From: Thermodesulfobium acidiphilum
Lineage (GTDB): Bacteria > Thermodesulfobiota > Thermodesulfobiia > Thermodesulfobiales > Thermodesulfobiaceae
Length of the DNA: 64,000 nucleotides
Direction: 5' to 3'
NCBI RefSeq assembly: GCF_003057965.1
Contig: NZ_CP020921.1
Location: 1,623,001 to 1,687,000, forward strand
Shown: one piece after another, positions 19,559 to 28,257 of the stretch
Position numbering within the stretch: the first letter of the stretch is position 1
How the letters are laid out: each line of letters starts with the position of its first letter
The notes under the pieces: generated by a model
Databases searched by the model: none
What the model was told of the DNA's origin: nothing
The model's input: the letters and a program-made list of their open reading frames with translations, nothing else
Program-made: the position numbers and the translations under genes

Positions 19559-20314
19559 CTAAATTCTAAATTGGCTTAACATTTGACCAGTTTCATTGTC
19601 TTCAATAACAATTGCCTTTTGCCCGCTCTCATAAGCTCTTTCTAAGGCTATCATATCAGCCATCTCTTTAACAGTATTTACATTAGAATTTTCAAGATAT
19701 CCCTGTAATATTTTAAAACCAGTAGCATTTACAACCTGCCCGCTATAGCTATAAAGGTTAGATCCTTGAGGAACTATTAAAGATGGATTGTCAAGAGATA
19801 CTATCCCAAGCGTGTCAGTTTGCTGACCGTCGACCTGGATAGATCCATCAGAGGATATGACGACATTTTGCCCATCAATAGTAATAGGTGCATTGGCACT
19901 AGAAAGAACAGGATATCCATCTTGTGTAACCAATTCATCATTGTTATTTAGAGTAAAATTTCCAGCTCTTGTATATCTAATACCATTAGGGGTTTGAATC
20001 TGGAAAAATGCATTATTGTTAAGCGAAATAGCTACGTCAAGTTTGGCAGAAGTGTGCTCAAGCCCACCAGCAGACAGATCTAGAGCCTGTGTAGAAAGTT
20101 CAGAACCGTTGCCAAGATATCCAATAAAGGGCGCTCTGTTGTCATCAGTTTGTAAAAAAACTCTATTTATAGGATAATTCTCGCTCTGTGAAATATTCTG
20201 GATTAAACGCTTAAACGCTGGAGTAGAAATATTTGCAAGATCGTTTACCACGCTATCAAGTTTCTCAGAAAGTGCCACCATTCCTTTTGCTGCAGCCTCT
20301 ATTCCTCTAACCAA
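19559..20314 (-). CDS. flgF: Flagellar rod protein FlgF (FlgF/FlgG family)
   Basis: 251 residues, paralogous to the following FlgG. It has the rod N-terminus in variant form (GIEAAAKGMVALSEKLDSVVNDLANISTPAFKR), then LDVAISLNNNAFFQIQTPNGIRYTRAGNFTLNNNDELVTQDGYPVL, and the C-terminal MADMIALERAYESGQKAIVIEDNETGQML. I call it FlgF because it is more diverged and lies before flgG. It is the first gene of the long flagellar unit. It starts with TTG, preceded by AGAGGTGAGG. Confidence 0.88.
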   Translation of the reverse strand: MVRGIEAAAKGMVALSEKLDSVVNDLANISTPAFKRLIQNISQSENYPINRVFLQTDDNRAPFIGYLGNGSELSTQALDLSAGGLEHTSAKLDVAISLNNNAFFQIQTPNGIRYTRAGNFTLNNNDELVTQDGYPVLSSANAPITIDGQNVVISSDGSIQVDGQQTDTLGIVSLDNPSLIVPQGSNLYSYSGQVVNATGFKILQGYLENSNVNTVKEMADMIALERAYESGQKAIVIEDNETGQMLSQFRI

Positions 20315-20585
20315 AACCTCACCTCTTTTCTAACGTAAAGTTACTTTACTTACATACTATATAAGTTGATCGACAAAATTTACTAATTATTTTAATTTAT
20401 CACCAGTTTCTTACATCATAGTTTAACAAATACTTAACTATAGTCTTAAAAATTTCTACCCTCCTTTTCTATATATCCTTTTCATAATTAACATAATCAG
20501 CAAAAATATGTGGTATAATACCGATTGCATCTTGATTAAACTTTAAGGAGTAAGTAAAGAACTGGAACAATTTGATTCTAATGTT
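20315..20585. promoter_or_regulatory. Divergent intergenic region of the flagellar unit and the PAS gene
   Basis: On the plus strand TGGTATAAT at 20511-20519 is a good extended -10 element for the PAS gene, with AAGGAG at 20545-20550. The flagellar unit must start somewhere on the minus strand here. Only imperfect elements are visible: TAAA, 17 bp, GGTGATAA, which resembles sigma-28 sites but has a spacer 2 bp too long. Confidence 0.45.
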
Positions 20586-22514
20586 ATGAAGAGCAATATG
20601 CTAAAGCTTATCGAACAAGACGGCGAATGGTATCTTCACCTTTTGAACCTTTCTCCAAATTGTGTAGAAGTAATTGATTTAGAAGGAAAACTTTTCTTCT
20701 GCAACGAATCACACAAAAACGTTTTTGGCTATGAGCCTTTCGATCTTATTGGCAAATATTGGTATGAGCTGCTTCCAGAAGAGGACAGATTTCATGCAAA
20801 AAACCTTTTTGAAGAGATTGTTAAAAAGGGCAAAAGACCCCATTCAATCCCTATGAGAGGATTGAGATCAAATGGAGAAATAATAAATCTTTGGGTAAGA
20901 TGGAATTATCTTAAGTTGGGAGATTCTTCGGTTTTTGGGATTTTTGCAGTAATTTCAGATATAAGCGAACTTCTTTCGAAAAAAGAACAGATTGTAAATC
21001 ACAAACAAAGCATGGAACTAATATCTTCAAAAACTCCTTGTGCATTTTTCAGCTATAATTATAAATCAAAGAGATTTCACGCCTCAGGTAAGTGGAAAAA
21101 ATTGCATTCAATCGATAAAAGCGTTAAGCTTGACACCCTTGAAGCTCTTGAAAAAGTTATGAATAGTGATCTCTACAAAATCCTGATTACTTTCATAAAT
21201 TCTTTTAAAAGCGATGGAATAAAAGAAACTAGATACACTGTTGAAACACCTCATGGAAAGAAAGAATTAGTTAGTCTAGCTAAAACAAAGTCCACAAAGA
21301 AGAATGGATTAAATTATTTATCCGGAGTAACTCTACAATTAGAAGATGAATCTTACTTTGAAGACGAGTATAAAAACTTATATACAGACCTTATTAAAAA
21401 AAATACTTCCGTAATTTTTACTTTTGACCCAGACAATTTAAAAATACTTGACTTTAATAACTCCTTTCTAAAACTAACTGGCCTTAGTGAACTGGATTTA
21501 AAGGATAAAAGTCTTTTTGAACTATTTCCTGTAGAAAACCAGAAATTAGCTATTATTTCAAAGGAAATATGTTCTAAAGGTTCATGTATTTATAACACCC
21601 ACTTAAGATGTAAAAATTCTAGAATAAAAGACATATCAATGAACTGCTCTTTTCATAGATATGGTAAAAAAAATTTTATTTTGTGTATTTTAGAAGATCA
21701 AACTGAAAAAAACATTTTTATGAGGAAGTTTCTTGAAAAAGAAAGGGAAAACATAAAGTTTAAAGAAAGCTTGCAGTCTATAATAAATCTTGAGTGCGAG
21801 AAAAAATTAAATTTAGAAAGAACCAAGCTAATTCGCACTGGTTACGAGGCATTAAAGTTTTCTACAGATTTTATATGTGAAAATGTAGAATCAAATTTAA
21901 AAAATATTTATCAAACAATAAACAAAATTCAGAACACATTAAAGGAAAGAGGTTTTTTGGAAAATGAACTATCAAAAGCCTTTAAGGAATGCAGAACTTA
22001 TTTTGAACTAATAAATTTAAACATATCTGAATTCAAGGGTTTAAAATCGTTAGAGTCTCAAAATGGTAATGATGTTTTAAGTATTCTGAATAGTTGCAGT
22101 AATTTGTATAAACCAATTTGGGAAAATAATAATATAAAGTTTGATTTCTCCATAAACGATGAAGTCAAAACATACCCAAAAAACAGGGAGATCTTAAGGG
22201 ATGTTATATTCTCAATATATTCTATAATTACCAAAAATATACTAAAACAGTCAAAGAAAGAGAAAGACAAAAATTTCAAAATAAAGGTTCTATTAACAAG
22301 AGGTGATAATTTTGTCAATATAGAATTCTTTGACAACGCAGTTTCTTTTGAAAAGGGAGATCCAGAATCTCAAGACAATATCAGTAAGGTTATTACAAAT
22401 AGTTTACAAGCCATATCTTCTTTGACAACGACATATCTTAACGGCATTTTGTTATATAAAAATAAACAAAACCAGAATACCTTTCATCTTAAAATTCCCA
22501 TTGTTGTATTATAA
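20586..22514 (+). CDS. PAS-domain sensor with degenerate kinase-like C-terminus
   Basis: Cytoplasmic, 642 residues. A clear PAS domain covers about 12-135 (NLSPNCVEVIDLEGKLFFCNESHKNVFGYEP). A second, weaker one is at about 150-255, and a third at 270-380 (FDPDNLKILDFNNSFLKLTGLSE). A long helical region follows. The last 120 residues look like a histidine-kinase ATPase domain (REILRDVIFSIYSII, FVNIEFFDNAVSFEKGD), but the N-box Asn, the DxGxG box and an H-box are not evident. Kinase activity is therefore doubtful. The ATG has no ribosome site. AAGGAG at 20545 fits an in-frame CTG at 20562 better. An EAL-HDOD gene follows. Confidence 0.7.
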   Translation: MKSNMLKLIEQDGEWYLHLLNLSPNCVEVIDLEGKLFFCNESHKNVFGYEPFDLIGKYWYELLPEEDRFHAKNLFEEIVKKGKRPHSIPMRGLRSNGEIINLWVRWNYLKLGDSSVFGIFAVISDISELLSKKEQIVNHKQSMELISSKTPCAFFSYNYKSKRFHASGKWKKLHSIDKSVKLDTLEALEKVMNSDLYKILITFINSFKSDGIKETRYTVETPHGKKELVSLAKTKSTKKNGLNYLSGVTLQLEDESYFEDEYKNLYTDLIKKNTSVIFTFDPDNLKILDFNNSFLKLTGLSELDLKDKSLFELFPVENQKLAIISKEICSKGSCIYNTHLRCKNSRIKDISMNCSFHRYGKKNFILCILEDQTEKNIFMRKFLEKERENIKFKESLQSIINLECEKKLNLERTKLIRTGYEALKFSTDFICENVESNLKNIYQTINKIQNTLKERGFLENELSKAFKECRTYFELINLNISEFKGLKSLESQNGNDVLSILNSCSNLYKPIWENNNIKFDFSINDEVKTYPKNREILRDVIFSIYSIITKNILKQSKKEKDKNFKIKVLLTRGDNFVNIEFFDNAVSFEKGDPESQDNISKVITNSLQAISSLTTTYLNGILLYKNKQNQNTFHLKIPIVVL

Positions 22515-22550
22515 TAATAATCAAAATTAATAAAAACCTTAGGGGGCAAA

Positions 22551-23711
22551 ATGTCATTTATAACCAGGATTCCGATATTTAAAAAAAATCTTGAACTTTT
22601 TGGATACGAGATAAAAGGCTATTATGAAGGATCATTCATGTCATGTCTCGAAGAATGTCTTAACACAATTGGCTTAAATGTATTAAGTAAGGAGAAATAT
22701 TTATTTTTAAGCGTTCCATCTGAAATATTCGAATACGATAACCTAAGAGACATGATCCCGCCGAAAAAGGCAATTTTTATAGTTAATCCATCTCAAATAT
22801 CAAATAAAGAAATTTTTAAAAAGCTGAAAAATCAGGGAATAATGCTTTGTGCAAACGTTTCAGGCTTTTCAGATCTTGAAGACGTTAAGCACTTTGATTA
22901 CGTAAAGATTTCTGTTTCAAGCTTTCAAGACGACTGGACCGGAATACCCAATCTCTTTAAAGGAGGAAAACTCCTTGTCGAGGTAAAAGAAAAGTCTATA
23001 TTTAATAAAGCTGTAACCTCCGGATACGAACTATTTGAAGGTGATTTCTTTATTCAACCTGAAATAATAGTAAGAAAAAAATTATCTCCTCAAAAAGCAA
23101 TTATTTTAAGCATACTTCAAGATGTAAGGCAAAAGGATTTTGATTTCTCAAAGATCGAAGAAAAAATAAAGAAAGATCCACATCTAACAATAAAACTATT
23201 AAAATTTATAAATTCTGCCTTTTTTAGTTTTAAAACTACGGTAACATCTATAAGGCAAGCTCTCGTAATACTGGGACAACAGGAATTTGTTAGATGGCTT
23301 ACACTTGTGATCCTTGGAAAACTAAATGAAGGTAAACCTGAAGAAATAGTTTATAGGGCATCAGAAAGGGCAAAATTTATGGAATTGATATCCAATTATG
23401 TAGGGCTTTACGAAAGATCTCAAGAAGCTTTTTTGGTTGGACTTTTTTCTCTTGCACCTGCAATGACGGATATATCTATGGAAGAGTTTATTAAAGAAGT
23501 GCCTGTCACAGAAGACGTTAAAGCTTCACTTCTTGGAAACGGGATATTTACAGATTTGTTTAATTTGAGATTATCAATAGAGAACGCTAATTGGGTAGAG
23601 ATGAAAAGAATTTCAGAAAAATTAGGAATAAATCCTAACAAAATTGAAATAATAATTTACGAAAGCATAAAGTGGGCACATGAATCTTTGCTATACATAG
23701 AGAAACTATAA
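22551..23711 (+). CDS. EAL-HDOD signalling protein (YuxH/CdgJ-like)
   Basis: 386 residues. The N-terminal 180 residues have the layout of an EAL domain (RIPIFKKNLELFGYEIKGYYEG, then strands and helices ending VRKKLSPQK) but without the catalytic EAL, NE and DDxG residues, so no c-di-GMP hydrolysis is expected. The C-terminal HDOD domain at about 185-375 is well formed (ILQDVRQKDFDFSKIEEKIKKDPHLTIKLLKFINSAFF, ITSIRQALVILGQQEFVRWLTLVI). Such proteins connect second-messenger or stress signals to motility. The position beside the PAS protein and the flagellar unit fits that, though the partner is unknown. The ATG has GGGGG upstream. Confidence 0.85.
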   Translation: MSFITRIPIFKKNLELFGYEIKGYYEGSFMSCLEECLNTIGLNVLSKEKYLFLSVPSEIFEYDNLRDMIPPKKAIFIVNPSQISNKEIFKKLKNQGIMLCANVSGFSDLEDVKHFDYVKISVSSFQDDWTGIPNLFKGGKLLVEVKEKSIFNKAVTSGYELFEGDFFIQPEIIVRKKLSPQKAIILSILQDVRQKDFDFSKIEEKIKKDPHLTIKLLKFINSAFFSFKTTVTSIRQALVILGQQEFVRWLTLVILGKLNEGKPEEIVYRASERAKFMELISNYVGLYERSQEAFLVGLFSLAPAMTDISMEEFIKEVPVTEDVKASLLGNGIFTDLFNLRLSIENANWVEMKRISEKLGINPNKIEIIIYESIKWAHESLLYIEKL

Positions 23712-23763
23712 AACAAATTAATAAAAATTTTTTTAAATAATTTAACTTATTTGCTTTTAAAAA

Positions 23764-23772
23764 TGTTATAAT
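23764..23772 (+). promoter_or_regulatory. Extended -10 promoter of the AOR operon
   Basis: TGTTATAAT matches the TGn-TATAAT extended -10 consensus. No good -35 lies at 17 bp, which extended -10 promoters tolerate. The start codon is about 57 nt downstream. Confidence 0.5.
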
Positions 23773-23829
23773 GTATATTTAAATATATCTAGCAATTCAA
23801 AAAAAATTTATCCCTAAGGGGGGATTTTG

Positions 23830-25563
23830 ATGAAATGGATTCGCGTTAACATGTCAGACCTTTCTGTAAAGGTCGAAGATGTACCAAAGAAGTATGAACA
23901 GATGGGAGGTAGATGGCTAACATCCTCTATAATAGCGGATGAGGTTCCAGCTACTTGTCACCCACTAGGCCCATTGAACAAAGTGGTAATTGCACCCGGT
24001 ATCTTGAGTGGCACCACAGCTCCGTCCTCAGGAAGAATTTCTGTAGGTACCAAATCACCTTTGACAGGTGGTATAAAAGAAGCAAACGCAGGAGCAAAAT
24101 TCGGTCAATATCTCAAAAGAATGGGCTATAGTGCTATCATCATCGAAGGACAACCTAAGAACAAACAGTCCAGATATTTGTTAAATATCAGCAAGGAAAA
24201 GATAGAGTTAGTCGGTGCAGACGAGTACAAATTTATGAGACTTTACGAACTTAATGAAAAATTAGCAGCAAAATATGGCAAAGATGTCGGTATAGCATGT
24301 GTAGGCCCGGCAGCAGAACACCTTTTGGCTGGGACTGGCGTAGCCTTTAATGACGTTGAAAACAGACCAGCCAGATACGCAGGCAGAGGTGGTGTAGGAG
24401 CTGCATTTGCATCAAAGGGATTAAAAGCAATTGTAGTAGAAGCTGTAACGGGACAAGCAGCAATTTTAAATAATGAACTTTTTGAAATCGGCAGAAAAAA
24501 ACTTCTAGCTGCTCTTCAAGAACATGCAGTAACCAAACCAAAAGGCGCATTAAATACCTATGGTACTGCAGTATTAGTAAATATATTAAATGAAGCAGGA
24601 GCGCTCCCCACCAGGAATTTTTCCAGTGGTACATTTGAAGGTGCAAAAAAGATATCCGGTGAAGCTATGGCAGAAGCAGCGGCCAAAAATCCTCAAGCTG
24701 GCATGATGGGTCACAGGTGTCATCCAGGTTGTGTAATAGGTTGTAGCGTAGTATATCCAGACGCACAAGGTAAGTCTCATACTTCAGTTGAATATGAAAC
24801 TCTATGGGCAATAGGTGCAAACTGCGGAATAGATGACCTTGATGCCATAGCTCAGATGAACACCTTATGTAACGACATTGGGCTTGACACAATAGAATTC
24901 GGGGATGCAGTAGCGGTAGCAATGGAAGGGGGTTTGCTTCCCTTTGGAGATGCAAAGGGTGCAATAGCTCTACTTGAAGAAGTAAGAAAAGGAAGTCCAC
25001 TTGGTAAGATCATAGGTTCTGGCTGCGGCACGGTAGGGAGAGTCTTCGGAGTAAGAAGAGTACCTGCAGTAAAGAATCAGGGCATGCCAGCTTATGAACC
25101 AAGAGTTATTAAGGGTATAGGTGTAACTTATATTACTACCCCAATGGGCGCAGACCACACAGCGGGATATTCAATTGCTCCAGAAATACTTGGAGTTGGC
25201 GGTAAGTTTGACCCGCACACAAATGAAGGTAAGGTAAAGCTTTCAAAAGACTTCCAGGCAACCACATGCTTTATCGATTCCACTGGATGTTGCGTGTTTA
25301 CAGCCTTTGCCATACTTGATATCCCTAGCGGTTTTGAAGGAATGGTAGAAGCCTGTAATGCAGTCACCGGAGCCAACTGGACCACTGGTGACGCATATGA
25401 AATAGGTTTAAACATCTTAAAAACCGAACACCAGTTCAACTTATCCGCAGGATTTACTCAAAACGACGATAGACCACCTGAATTTATGAGACTTGAGCCA
25501 GTACCCCCACACAACATGATTTGGGATATGGCTGATTCTGAATTAGATTCTATCTGGAAGTAA
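23830..25563 (+). CDS. Tungsten/molybdenum aldehyde:ferredoxin oxidoreductase
   Basis: AOR-family enzyme of 577 residues that oxidises aldehydes (or runs backwards on acids) with ferredoxin, using a bis-pterin W or Mo cofactor and a [4Fe-4S] cluster, normally in the cytoplasm. Family blocks are visible: GGRWLTSSIIADEVPATCHPLGPLNK, SGRISVGTKSPLTGGIKEANAGAKFG and GRGGVGAAFASKGLKAIVVE. The cluster ligands are spaced C-x3-C-x3-C (RCHPGCVIGC) rather than C-x2-C-x3-C, with the last Cys in FIDSTGCCVF. The ATG at 23830 has AAGGGGGG upstream; a TTG just before it is less likely. A MoaD-like gene overlaps its stop. Confidence 0.93.
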   Translation: MKWIRVNMSDLSVKVEDVPKKYEQMGGRWLTSSIIADEVPATCHPLGPLNKVVIAPGILSGTTAPSSGRISVGTKSPLTGGIKEANAGAKFGQYLKRMGYSAIIIEGQPKNKQSRYLLNISKEKIELVGADEYKFMRLYELNEKLAAKYGKDVGIACVGPAAEHLLAGTGVAFNDVENRPARYAGRGGVGAAFASKGLKAIVVEAVTGQAAILNNELFEIGRKKLLAALQEHAVTKPKGALNTYGTAVLVNILNEAGALPTRNFSSGTFEGAKKISGEAMAEAAAKNPQAGMMGHRCHPGCVIGCSVVYPDAQGKSHTSVEYETLWAIGANCGIDDLDAIAQMNTLCNDIGLDTIEFGDAVAVAMEGGLLPFGDAKGAIALLEEVRKGSPLGKIIGSGCGTVGRVFGVRRVPAVKNQGMPAYEPRVIKGIGVTYITTPMGADHTAGYSIAPEILGVGGKFDPHTNEGKVKLSKDFQATTCFIDSTGCCVFTAFAILDIPSGFEGMVEACNAVTGANWTTGDAYEIGLNILKTEHQFNLSAGFTQNDDRPPEFMRLEPVPPHNMIWDMADSELDSIWK

Positions 25564-25805
25564 TGCCGAAAATCACAGTTGCCCTTTATGCAGGCCTTAA
25601 AGCTCGCGCCCATGCTCCAGAGGGCGCGAGTGAATTTGACTTAGATATTCCAGAAGGATCTAAGATAGGAGATATAATAAAACTTTTGGACCTTCCTGAT
25701 GACGAAGTTGCAAATATATTTGTAGACAGATCTCTAAAAGATAGAGAATATATAGTCAAAGATGGTCAAAGGATAGCGTTTTTTCCCCTAATAGCAGGCG
25801 GATAA
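25563..25805 (+). CDS. MoaD/ThiS-like sulfur carrier, AOR partner
   Basis: 80-residue ubiquitin-like protein ending in the essential di-glycine (PLIAGG), which becomes a thiocarboxylate that donates sulfur for the pterin dithiolene. The ATG shares one base with the AOR stop (TAATG). Such AOR-MoaD pairs suggest a dedicated carrier for this enzyme's W/Mo-pterin cofactor. Its last 40 bases overlap, tail to tail, the 3' end of the histidine kinase gene on the other strand. Confidence 0.9.
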   Translation: MPKITVALYAGLKARAHAPEGASEFDLDIPEGSKIGDIIKLLDLPDDEVANIFVDRSLKDREYIVKDGQRIAFFPLIAGG

Positions 25806-27142
25806 AGAGGCAAATATACTGAAAAGGTACTACCTTCTTTGTATTTGCTTTTTACTTTTATATCTCCTCCGTGAAGTTGAATTATTTCTTTAGATAGAGA
25901 AAGTCCCAAGCCAAACCCAGAGCTTTGTCTGGAAGAATCTACTCTATAAAACTTTTCAAATAATCTGGGAAGAGCTTCTTCCTTTATCCCTATTCCAGTA
26001 TCAATTATGTCTATTACTGCAAAATTCCCTTCTTTTCTTGAAAGTATCCCTACTTCTCCATTTTCCTTATTGTATTTTATAGCGTTATCAACCAACGCCC
26101 AAATAGCTCTCCTGAGATAATCTTCATCGGCATTGACATAAAGATCGCATGTTGAAAAGGTAACATTTATAGTTTGCGATAAGGCCTGTGCCTCTTTTGC
26201 AATTTCTTCAATAAGCTCTCTTATGTTAACCTTTACAAAGTTTATTCTTGGCTTTGACTCTACCCTCGCCAGAAATAACAAATCATTTACCAGTCTCTCC
26301 ATTCTTTGTGTTGCTATAGAAATAGTCTGAATAGACTCTTCAAGTATTTTTTTATCATCTTTGCCCCACCTCTTAAGAAGATCGTTGTAACTTTTTATTA
26401 TAGAAAGAGGAGTTCTTAGATCATGTGACGCTGCAGCAACAAACTCCTGCTGACTTTTAAAACCTTTTTCCAGCCTTTCAAGCATTTCGTTAAAAGCTTG
26501 TGCAAGCAAGTATAACTCGTCCTTTGGACCCGATAAAAGAATTCTCTCATCCAATTTACCAGTGTTAATCTCTTTCACCTTTCTGGTAAGTATGGCAAGA
26601 GGTTTAAGAGTATTCGTTACACTTATATAACCGCTTGTCATTGCAAACAAAGTAGCACCCATCATGAGAAATATCAACAAACCTGATAAAACAGCAAGAA
26701 AGTGTTTTTCCCTTTTTAATGGGTGTGCTACTTCCACAAATATTCCATTCCCAATATCCTTTCCCGAAATTAAGACCTCTTGGCCATTAATTAGGATGGA
26801 CTTTACAGGGCCATCGTAAAAAGGTAGCTTAATATTGCCTAAATTTGGAGATTTACTGACAAGCTTATTATCTTTATATATCTGTATCCAGAGTTCCAGG
26901 CTTCCCGCCTGATCTACTAATTCAGGGTCAGTTAGATCGGGATTTTTTTCATTCTGAAGCGAGTTTTGAATATTTGAAATCGCTACCTTTATCTTTGAAT
27001 TTGCTTCTTTTGTAAGAGCAAAGTTCATGCCAAATATCACTACAAAACCACATAAAACTAATGTAGTAAGAAGTATAGCACAATAATATAGTGTAAGCCT
27101 TATACCTATTGAACTTTCAATATAGTTTTTAAGCTTTTTCAT
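25766..27142 (-). CDS. OmpR-type sensor histidine kinase
   Basis: 458 residues. Membrane helix at about 15-37, a periplasmic loop of about 110 residues, a second helix at about 147-170, then HAMP, the H-box (FVAAASHDLRTPLSIIKSYNDLLKRWG), the N-box (RAIWALVDNAIKYNKENG), DTGIGIKEEALPRLFEKFYRVD and GFGLGLSLSKEIIQLHGG. All catalytic boxes are intact. The sensed signal is unknown. It overlaps the regulator gene by 14 nt, so the pair is co-translated. The C-terminus runs 40 nt into the convergent moaD-like gene, leaving no room for a terminator between them. Confidence 0.95.
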   Translation of the reverse strand: MKKLKNYIESSIGIRLTLYYCAILLTTLVLCGFVVIFGMNFALTKEANSKIKVAISNIQNSLQNEKNPDLTDPELVDQAGSLELWIQIYKDNKLVSKSPNLGNIKLPFYDGPVKSILINGQEVLISGKDIGNGIFVEVAHPLKREKHFLAVLSGLLIFLMMGATLFAMTSGYISVTNTLKPLAILTRKVKEINTGKLDERILLSGPKDELYLLAQAFNEMLERLEKGFKSQQEFVAAASHDLRTPLSIIKSYNDLLKRWGKDDKKILEESIQTISIATQRMERLVNDLLFLARVESKPRINFVKVNIRELIEEIAKEAQALSQTINVTFSTCDLYVNADEDYLRRAIWALVDNAIKYNKENGEVGILSRKEGNFAVIDIIDTGIGIKEEALPRLFEKFYRVDSSRQSSGFGLGLSLSKEIIQLHGGDIKVKSKYKEGSTFSVYLPLYPPAIRGKNAIL

Positions 27143-27821
27143 TCGACTCTACTTTTAGAGCGTAACCAACCCCTCTTACGGTATGTAAAATCTTGTTTTC
27201 AAACGGATCGTCTATCTTTGCCCTAAGATACCTTATATACACATCAACTACATTTTCACTACCATAATAATCATAACCCCATACGTGATTTAAAATAGTA
27301 TCCCTATTTAAGACTTTTCCTACATTTTCAGCAAGATACTTCAGCAAATCAAATTCCTTTTTTGAAAGACTTACTGATTTGTCTGCCCTTTTTACCTCTC
27401 TAGTCTGTGGCGATATTACCAGATCACCAACTACTATTTGCTCTAAATCCTTTGTACCCTTCCTGAGCCTCGCCCTTATTCTGGCAATCAATTCTTCAAT
27501 CACAAATGGCTTGGTTACGTAGTCATCTGCTCCCAGATCAAGCCCTTTAACTTTATCCTTTACAGCGTCTCTTGCGGTCAGAATTATTATTGCAACGTCT
27601 TTTTGCGACTTCATCCTCTTACAAACCTCAAACCCGTCTATACCCGGAATCATTAAATCCAGCAAAACTAAGTCAAAATCCTTTTCAGAAAACAAACCTA
27701 TTGCTTCATAACCATTATCAGCAGTGTCTACCAGATAGCCTTCATGCTCAAGTTCTAATTGTAGGTATCTTGCAAGATTATATTCATCTTCAACCACAAG
27801 GATTCTATACTCTTTTTCCAT
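27129..27821 (-). CDS. OmpR/PhoB-type response regulator
   Basis: 230 residues. Receiver domain with acidic pocket (VVEDE), phospho-acceptor Asp in LVLLDLMIPGIDGF, TAR and the Lys of YVTKPF. The C-terminal winged helix has the wHTH signature (LSKKEFDLLKYLAENVGKVLNRDTILNHVWGYDYYGSENVVDVYIRYLRAKI and RGVGYAL). It is encoded ahead of, and coupled to, its kinase. Direct repeats with an 11-bp period upstream of the gene look like sites for this protein class, so autoregulation is plausible. Confidence 0.95.
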   Translation of the reverse strand: MEKEYRILVVEDEYNLARYLQLELEHEGYLVDTADNGYEAIGLFSEKDFDLVLLDLMIPGIDGFEVCKRMKSQKDVAIIILTARDAVKDKVKGLDLGADDYVTKPFVIEELIARIRARLRKGTKDLEQIVVGDLVISPQTREVKRADKSVSLSKKEFDLLKYLAENVGKVLNRDTILNHVWGYDYYGSENVVDVYIRYLRAKIDDPFENKILHTVRGVGYALKVESNEKA

Positions 27822-27869
27822 AAAACACCACCAATTTAAAATATTTTTAATAATTTTAATACAGCATAG

Positions 27870-27976
27870 ATTAAAAACAAATTAAACTTAAGACTAAAAC
27901 TTAAAACCTACTTTTTTATTTTAGAAAAACATTAAAACACTCTCTTCTTATATTAGCATTAAACAAATATTAAAAA
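27870..27976. promoter_or_regulatory. Paired 11-bp-period direct repeats, putative OmpR/PhoB-type operators
   Basis: TTAAAA at 27871 and TTAAAC at 27882 start 11 bp apart. TTAAAC at 27959 and TTAAAA at 27970 are also 11 bp apart. The two pairs are 88 bp (8 x 11) apart, and a further TTAAAA is at 27932. OmpR/PhoB regulators bind tandem half-sites with an 11-bp period. The region is very AT-rich, so chance is not excluded. Confidence 0.4.
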
Positions 27977-28063
27977 ACTCTAATTTTATTATAAAACTTT
28001 TAAAAGTTCAAAAGTATATCCTTATATGAAAGTTAATCCGTCATAGGATATGAAGGAGGAAAA

Positions 28064-28165
28064 ATGAAAAAAGGGAAGGCAATTTTTAATATTATACTTC
28101 TAATATTATTTTTTTTAGGAACTAGTATAAGCATATTTGTAATAGTTGGGGGGAGAAGATTTTAA
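28064..28165 (+). CDS. 33-residue single-span membrane peptide
   Basis: A small ORF with an ideal ribosome site (AAGGAGG, 5-6 nt before ATG). It encodes a Lys-rich start (MKKGK), one uninterrupted hydrophobic helix of about 22 residues rich in Ile, Leu and Phe, and a basic end (GGRRF). Both ends are positively charged, so the topology is ambiguous. No family is recognised. It sits alone between a two-component system, whose putative operators lie just upstream, and a chemoreceptor, so it may belong to that regulon. Confidence 0.6.
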   Translation: MKKGKAIFNIILLILFFLGTSISIFVIVGGRRF

Positions 28166-28257
28166 GCAATTTCTAACTTTATAAATTTTTTAAACTAAAT
28201 TTTAAAGTTGAAATTAACCATAAGCTACAAATATTTATAACGTAAAAGCGGAAAAAC

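Noticed and set aside
20380-20440. Sigma-28-like promoter on the minus strand before flgF (TAAA ... GGTGATAA)
   Set aside because: The spacer is 17 bp instead of 15 and two of eight -10 bases differ; in such AT-rich DNA this is not convincing.
20488-20519. TTAACA and TATAAT as a -35/-10 pair before the PAS gene; a similar pair at 51057-51088
   Set aside because: Both spacers are 20 bp, too long for sigma-70. Only the -10 parts are kept as evidence.
24347-25439. Long open frames antisense to the AOR gene
   Set aside because: Their composition (runs of Leu, His, Arg) is that of frame shadows of a well-conserved gene, and no ribosome sites support them.
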